Shown: positions 58,631-64,000 of the stretch, piece after piece
Layout of the letters: every line of letters begins with the position of its first letter
How positions within the stretch are numbered: position 1 is the stretch's first letter
Origin: Linanthus parryae
Lineage: Eukaryota; Streptophyta; Magnoliopsida; Ericales; Polemoniaceae
Length of the DNA stretch: 64,000 bases
Assembly: GCA_023055425.1 (NCBI GenBank)
Contig: JALGPY010000004.1
Location: forward strand, 114,059,504 to 114,123,503
Direction: 5' to 3'
Notes under the pieces: generated by a model
Seen by the model: the letters and a program-made list of their open reading frames with translations, nothing else
Told to the model about the DNA's origin: nothing
The model's database searches: none
Made by a program: the position numbers and the translations under genes

Positions 58631-60050
58631 TGATCAATTTGATGACATCTCCATCAATCTAACAAAAGCTATTTTTTTCCTCTCAATTTCACACCTGCAT
58701 CCAACTAAGTAAACAATATTACGGCCACCAAATATAAAATGCACACCCAAACATATGGAAAAAGCATGCTTAAAATGGTCAATATAGAAAAAAGTATGGT
58801 TAAGATGAAATAACCCTTTAACCAAATTCTTTATCATCTCAAAGACAGAAATTACCAAAAGCTACCAACTAAGTAAACAATATTACGGCCACTAAATATA
58901 AGTTACACACCCGAACATATTAGAAAAGAGTGAATAATTTAAAGGTGTGCCTAAAATCACTTATTACAAAAGTACCTACCTAAAATTGTTAATTACAAAA
59001 GTACCTCTGCTAAATTTAGACTGCTCACTTTTGGACTTTTGGTCATTCTCTGACCCTACAGTACGTACGTCGCCAAACGACGCAACCCTAAACGTCTAAC
59101 CGACACAACCCTAAACGTCGCATATTTCTTCTGATCCTCTAATGAAGATTAAGCATCTCTCTCATATAGAAGAAAGCATGGTTAAGATGAAATAACCCTT
59201 TAACCAAATTCTTTATCATCTCAAAGACAGAAATTACCGAAAGCTATTTTCCCCATGTATTTTAATATGTTCTTCGCTAAATCCAACTCCAAGAGGACAA
59301 TCACTAAGTAGCGAGCAGCAAGGGCGAAGAAAGAAATTAAGAGAAATTGACATGTAAATCCTAGGACACTAAATAAAAGAGTGAATAATTTAAAGGTGTG
59401 CCTAAAATCACTTATTACAAAAGTACCTACCTAAAATTGTTAATTACAAAAGGGTCAATATAGAGAAAAGCATGGTTAAGATGAAATAACCCTTTAACCA
59501 AATTCGTTATCATCTCAAAGACAGAAATTACCAGAAGCTATTTTTCCCATGTATTGTAATATTTCTAATATTTTTCCTCTCAACTTTACACCTACATCCA
59601 ACTAAGTAAACAATATTACGGCCACTAAATATAAGTTACACACCCGAACATATTATAAAAGAGTGAATAATTTAAAGGTGTGCCTAAAATAACTTATTAC
59701 AAAAGTACCTACCTAAAATTGTTAATTACAAAAGTACCTCTGCTAAATTTAGACTGTTCACTTTTGGACTTTTGGTCATTCTCTGACCCTACAGTACGTA
59801 CGTCGCCAAACGACGCAACCCTAAACATCTATCCGACACAACCCTAAACATCGCATATTTCTTCTGATCCTCTAATGAAGATTAAGCATCTCTCTCATAT
59901 AGAAGAAAGCATGGTTAAAATGAAATAACCCTTTAACCAAATTCTGTATCATCTCAAAGACAGAAATTACCGAAAGCTATTTTCCCCATGTATTTTAATA
60001 TGTTCTTCGCTAAATCCAACTCCAAGAGGACAATCAGTAGCCGATAATGC
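58630..60050. repeat. ~730-bp direct repeat pair
   Basis: A block beginning AAAGAGTGAATAATTTAAAG occurs at about 58924 and 59657 (offset 733) and runs through GTACGTACGTCGCCAAACGA, CTTCTGATCCTCTAATGAAG and CAAAGACAGAAATTACCGAA. Shorter pieces of it also occur at 58640-58860 and 59375-59560. Nothing is coded. Confidence 0.85.
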
Positions 60051-60079
60051 TAGAACAAATCTAAATTACAGCAACTAAA

Positions 60080-60890
60080 TCTATTGCCAGTAGCCGATAA
60101 TGCTGGAACAGGAGGGCCAGAAATGGAAGTTCACAGAATCCATTTTTTCCTCTGAAATTTACATCTACATCCAACTCACACATCCAAACCACAGCCACAA
60201 AATCTATTCAGAACTTGCATTAAAAGACAAACATCAAGGGTAAAAACGGAAGTCAACAGAAGCTATTTTTTTCATTTAATTTACATCTACATCCAACTCA
60301 CACAACCGATTTACAGCAACGAAATGTATTGAGGGCATCCCATAAAGCAGAAACAGCAGGGGCAGAACCGGAAGTTAACAGATTCTATTTTTTCATCGAA
60401 TTTACATGTGCATCCAAAGCACACTACCAAATTACAGCCACCAACTCTATTCAGGACACCTAATTAAGAGACCACATCGGGGACAGAAATGGAAGTTAAC
60501 TGAAGCTATTTTTTTCAACAAATTTACATCTACATCCAACTCACACAACCGAATTACAGCAACGAAATGTATTGAGGGCATCCCATAAAGCAGAAACAGC
60601 AGGGGCAGAACCGGAAGTTAATAGATTCTATTTTTTTCATCGAATTTACATGTGCATCCAAAGCACACTACCAAATTACAGCCACCAACTCTATTCAGGA
60701 TAGCTAATAAAGAGACCACAGCAGGGACATAACTGGAAGTTAACTGAATCTATTTTTTTCAACAAATTTACATCTACATCCAACTACTACACCAAAATTA
60801 CAACCACTAAATCTATTGAAAACAGCCAGTAAATGACAAATAGCAGGGGCAGAACCGGAAGTTATCAAAAGTTATTTTTTTCATCGAATT
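60080..60890. repeat. Tandem ~120/240-bp repeats near the Helitron 5' end
   Basis: Units contain TTTACATCTACATCCAACTC, then GGCAGAACCGGAAGTTA, then a T-run. At the higher order, 60271-60458 and 60517-60704 are almost identical, offset 243 (GAAATGTATTGAGGGC at 60321 and 60564). Five to six basic units are visible. Confidence 0.85.
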
Positions 60891-61120
60891 TACGTATCGG
60901 TCCAGACCAGATAACACAATTACATAATCATGCCATTATAGCCTCAGTAAAAGACCGTTCCGCAGGAGGACAACACAGACATTTCAATCCGAAATAAATT
61001 GCAAGGAGTGGCGAAGAAGGACGTGGCAAACTACCGTTGAAGGACGTTGGCGGCGAACACACATGCAAGCCAATCAGTGGTCCACGGTGTGCAAAACGCC
61101 TAGCTGGCAAAGTGGCCATA

Positions 61121-61145
61121 TCTCCTTTTATTATAGGTAGTATGA
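61121..61145 (-). mobile_element. Helitron 5' terminus
   Basis: On the minus strand the element starts TCATACTACCTATAATAAAA, close to the TC(T)ATACTA...ATAAAAG pattern at plant Helitron 5' ends, followed by GGAGATATGGCCACTTTGCC. The host base before it is A (T at 61146 on the plus strand). Confidence 0.88.
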
Positions 61146-61281
61146 TACACAAGATAGATTTTATAATAAAAGTACTTAAATGTGGTACCACATGAACTAT
61201 TCTCGTAAAAATACTACGACGATTTTTAATGTTCAACGTGTCCCCCCTAACAAATTTCCTGTATCCGCCCCTGGTTGACAC

Positions 61282-62443
61282 ATCACACACACATGGCGTG
61301 AAGAAAACATGGTGGCTCACCTTGTCGCGCAAAAGTCCCTACATTTGAAGAGACTTTTAATTGTTTTTCGAGATCGAGTTGGGCTTTCGATGTAATGAAC
61401 CATGATGAGTTGGGCTGATTAGTCTTTTATATTACGGATTTGTTTGTTTCAAAGTTAGTTACATCTACACAAAAGCAACCATGCTAGCAAAAGTCCAAGA
61501 CTTGTTTCTTTTAAGTCTCGATAAGTAAATGTGCGTAAACTACGGAACCTCAAATCAGTGTCTTACCGGTTTGATGTCCGCTCATTTTCTAAAACTTATA
61601 TATTTGGTACAACTATCAAATGATTGCATTTACATTTTTTTTTCTCGAGGAAAAGATTGCGCTGCCACTCTTAAAATGTCACTTGATATTTTTATTATGT
61701 CAAATGATTGTCATTTCGCTTTTTAATATGAAACGAGTTTTGTTGAACTTTTTTTCACCTCTTGACATACAGTTTGCAATTCAGTTTATTAACTTGATAA
61801 TCAAACGACATATTCCAAATGCTACATCATTAATACCATCCAAACAAAAGAATATGAATGCTTCTTCATTTCAAATTACAGAATTTAAAAATTGAAATCT
61901 TGGTTGCCAGATGCTATATTTGAAATTCCTGCTAACCATTCTGCTGTATTCCTCTCGGCAACATTGATTGTTGGTAGTTGGATTCCGCATGCAGGTGAAA
62001 TCAGTGGGCTGTTCTTGTTAGTAAAGTAGTGACTGGTGAGGAATCATGTGGGTTCGGGTAGCCGGGCTCGGGTAGAATGGGCATGGATGTTCGGGTTGGG
62101 TCGGGTTTCTGTACAACTAGCCCCAAACCCGATTGTTGTTCCAATTTCATGCCCACAAATGGATCTCTGAGTCACGAAAATAACAGCTGCATGTCAGGAT
62201 TTTGGTTGTGTTTTTATCCAAGCGATTTTAAAGCCTCTGTTTCAAGCTACCAGAGTGCCACCCTGTATTCACTGGCCTGCTATTATTACCAACCATTTCT
62301 TCTGTATCATCACTGTTCTTCGTCTTCATGGGGTACACTGACACAAGGGAGTTCCGTAAAAGTTAAGCTAAAACAATGAAAAGTTTGTGTGATGGGAAGA
62401 AGCAGTGCCATGTCCAATTGCTAGCGAGTAATTTGACAGTTCA
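61282..62443. other. Non-coding interval right of the nest
   Basis: No gene is recognised. The part at about 62047-62110 is rich in CGGGT words like those of the hAT-like element at 11771-12930. Confidence 0.5.
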
Positions 62444-62888
62444 GGGTGGGTTTAGTGTGGACTTTTTTGTGGATTTTAATTCAAAATTCACTATTCAGTT
62501 TTTTCGACTTTTTGTTAAGGTTTGGTATGAACTTTTTTGAGTGGAGTTTGGATTTTGAATTTTCAAGTTATAGTGTAGAAAAGGTGGAAGCAAAAAGTTG
62601 GGTTTGAGTGGATTTTTTTGTGTCTTTTTCATCAAATCCTGCAACTGACAATAATATCCCCACTAAACAACAAAACTGACACATCACTGACCTTCAATAA
62701 ATAGACAAAAAAGATAAAATGGTAAGTTTCGCTAAACAACAAAACAGTCACATCGCTGACTTTTTTATATTACCAATTTTCGTTACCAAACCCATGCATC
62801 TTTTTTCTTGAACTTTTGTGTCACGGATTTTTTTCACACTATCTTAAAAGACACCTTAAAATCCAAACAGTCCACACCAAACCTACCC
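62444..62888. mobile_element. MITE with GGGTGGGTTTAG ends
   Basis: Ends GGGTGGGTTTAGTGTGGAC and GTCCACACCAAACCTACCC are an imperfect inverted repeat. The interior shares blocks (AGGTTTGGTATGAACTTTTTT, GTGTCACGGATTTTTTTCAC) with the MITE at 23068-31018. Length 445 bp. No target duplication is certain. Confidence 0.75.
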
Positions 62889-64000
62889 ATTACCACTTAC
62901 TGTGTTTTTTTTGCTTCATCATGTTTGAACTTCTACCACTATTCACTTTGTCATTTTTATCAGATGATTTGATTAGCAAAATGATACAAGAATTTCGTAA
63001 TCTTTTCATGGTGTTGTAAAATAAAATATTATCGAAAAATTGTTTCATTTTACTATTTAAATTACCATGTCACGCCCTTACGGGTGAAAAAGTCAAAACA
63101 AAAAAACAAAAAAACAAAAGAAACAAAAGAAACGGGAAAAGTAAGATTTAATATTCGAATTAAAAGAAATAAAGGAAAAAAGGATAGATCGAAATTTATA
63201 TATTAAAGACAGACATGTTTCATGTGATTTTATTTATGTTTGCTTCCTGTTAGTGAAGAGTAAGAAGTGCAATGTCCCAGTGCAATTTGTGTTTGCTTCA
63301 TCTTTTCTAAGACATAATTATGGCCGATAGAGATGTTTTTGCCCATTTAGTAAAGTAGGGATCCCACTTGTAGCTTTACCACTACTTCCACAAACTTAAA
63401 AAGTATGATGAATCATTAATCAATCGTTAATGTGTCAAGGGGCCGGTCCGGGCCGGATTGGCGGGGTTTGGAAGGGAGGGCTGCGGGTTGGTGTCGAATG
63501 GCGTGGGGCGAATTTTTTGGTGGATAGTATAAACCTGACAAATTCTGACTGAAAACCACATATATTTAAAGGAGGCAGGGTTAAAAAGAGGAACCAAGAC
63601 TTGAGAGTTGAGTCTTCAATTATTGGTTTTTTTGACAAATACATAGAACATCATATAATTTTTTTTTTCTAAATTAAGAAAAATGCGAAAAGTTGAACCA
63701 AAGACATCTCACGAGTGGTGTAAACAAGTCGAGTCGAGGCCGATACTACATGGTTGAGGTTGACTCCTTAGAGAAAATTTAGGTTCATGCTCGTCTATAG
63801 ATTGCTTCTAGCTTGACATATCAAGCTGAAATTGCAAATTCCAACCTGACTCGAGCTTGTCAACTAAAGAGCTCGAACTTTTATCATCCAAAATCGTGTG
63901 TAAGTACTAAGCAATAATTCTTTTACAACTAACATCCTAAACAAAAATTGTCAATATAAGAACAAAAATATTACGTGAAATACACAAATTTATCTTAAAT
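62889..64000. other. Non-coding right edge
   Basis: AT-rich with homopolymer runs. No gene or element is defined. Short GC-rich words near 63440-63510 resemble other repeats in the window. Confidence 0.5.

Larger units (their letters stand above)
33334..61145 (-). mobile_element. 27.8-kb autonomous-type Helitron
   Basis: Both ends are clear on the minus strand. The 5' end is TCATACTACCTATAATAAAA (from 61145). The 3' end has a perfect 8-bp-stem hairpin (33345-33363), then seven bases, then CTAG at 33337-33334. The flanks are A (33333) and T (61146), so it inserted between A and T with no target duplication, exactly as Helitrons do, and the host MITE is restored by removing it. It encodes a Rep-Pif1 helicase, an RPA1-like protein and at least five other genes. 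It is much larger than the 6-15 kb I would expect for many plant Helitrons. Confidence 0.93.
33087..61273. mobile_element. hAT-type MITE split by the giant Helitron
   Basis: The left end CAAGGGCGGATCCATG (33087) and right end CCTGTATCCGCCCCTG (ending 61273) are imperfect terminal inverted repeats. A perfect 8-bp duplication GTTGACAC lies at 33079-33086 and 61274-61281, as hAT transposition produces. Only 247 bp (33087-33333) and 128 bp (61146-61273) belong to the MITE; the rest is the Helitron. The MITE was therefore about 375 bp and was present before the Helitron arrived. Confidence 0.92.

Noticed and set aside
33334..61145. CRISPR-like or phage-like array in the repeat region
   Set aside because: The repeats are 120-730 bp without unique equal-length spacers, and the setting is a plant Helitron.

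Overview
The window reads as nuclear DNA from a flowering plant, probably a eudicot. It is AT-rich, has a eukaryotic tRNA-Val(AAC), one short intronless PADRE/DUF4228 gene with a plant-style promoter, introns of about 80-170 bp with GT-AG borders, and layer upon layer of plant transposable elements. Very little is ordinary host gene space.

Layout. 1-2590: 5'-truncated, decayed LINE on the minus strand. 2598-3157 and 5898-7296: a fragment and a solo copy of the same copia-type LTR. 4105-8960: a long-inverted-repeat element enclosing a minus-strand Helitron relic (4783-8752). 8992-15895: a non-autonomous LTR retrotransposon (minus strand, tRNAi-Met primer site). Its right LTR is split by a 3.8-kb LTR insertion, which itself carries a SINE-like unit split by a hAT element, and by a polyadenylated LINE relic. 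16108-16181: tRNA-Val; 17433-17506: a second tRNA-like cloverleaf with anticodon UAU; 17880-18106: a Stowaway MITE; 19338-19762: a solo LTR. 21772-22248: the PADRE gene. 22646-31159: a MITE inside which sits another MITE, inside which sits a nearly full-length L1-type LINE (23361-30828, 18-bp target duplication). 31637-32134: another solo LTR.

The main find is a 27.8-kb Helitron at 33334-61145, inserted precisely between A and T inside a small hAT-type MITE (33087-61273) that keeps a perfect 8-bp target duplication. On its minus strand the Helitron carries, from its 5' end: about 4 kb of tandem and direct repeats; a giant Rep-Pif1 helicase gene whose first exon encodes eight AT-hooks in long repeats (56876-48490); an intact nine-exon RPA1-like single-strand-binding protein gene (424 aa by my splice model); a Pro/Ser-rich protein with an RNase H-like domain that keeps the DEDD residues; a short coiled-coil protein; a two-B3-domain protein (239 aa, three exons); a decayed second RPA1-like gene; and a second RNase H-like gene (216 aa, two exons) that has lost the catalytic residues. 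One lysine-rich gene near the 3' end runs the other way.

The Rep-helicase reading frame has one in-frame TAG, three frame changes that all fall at G/C homopolymers, and a Walker A Thr-to-Asn change, so this copy may be immobile or partly mis-assembled. The accessory genes, by contrast, splice cleanly. How they work together is inference: Rep nicking plus Pif1 unwinding for rolling-circle replication, RPA covering single strands, RNase H acting on hybrids, and B3/AT-hook proteins binding DNA.
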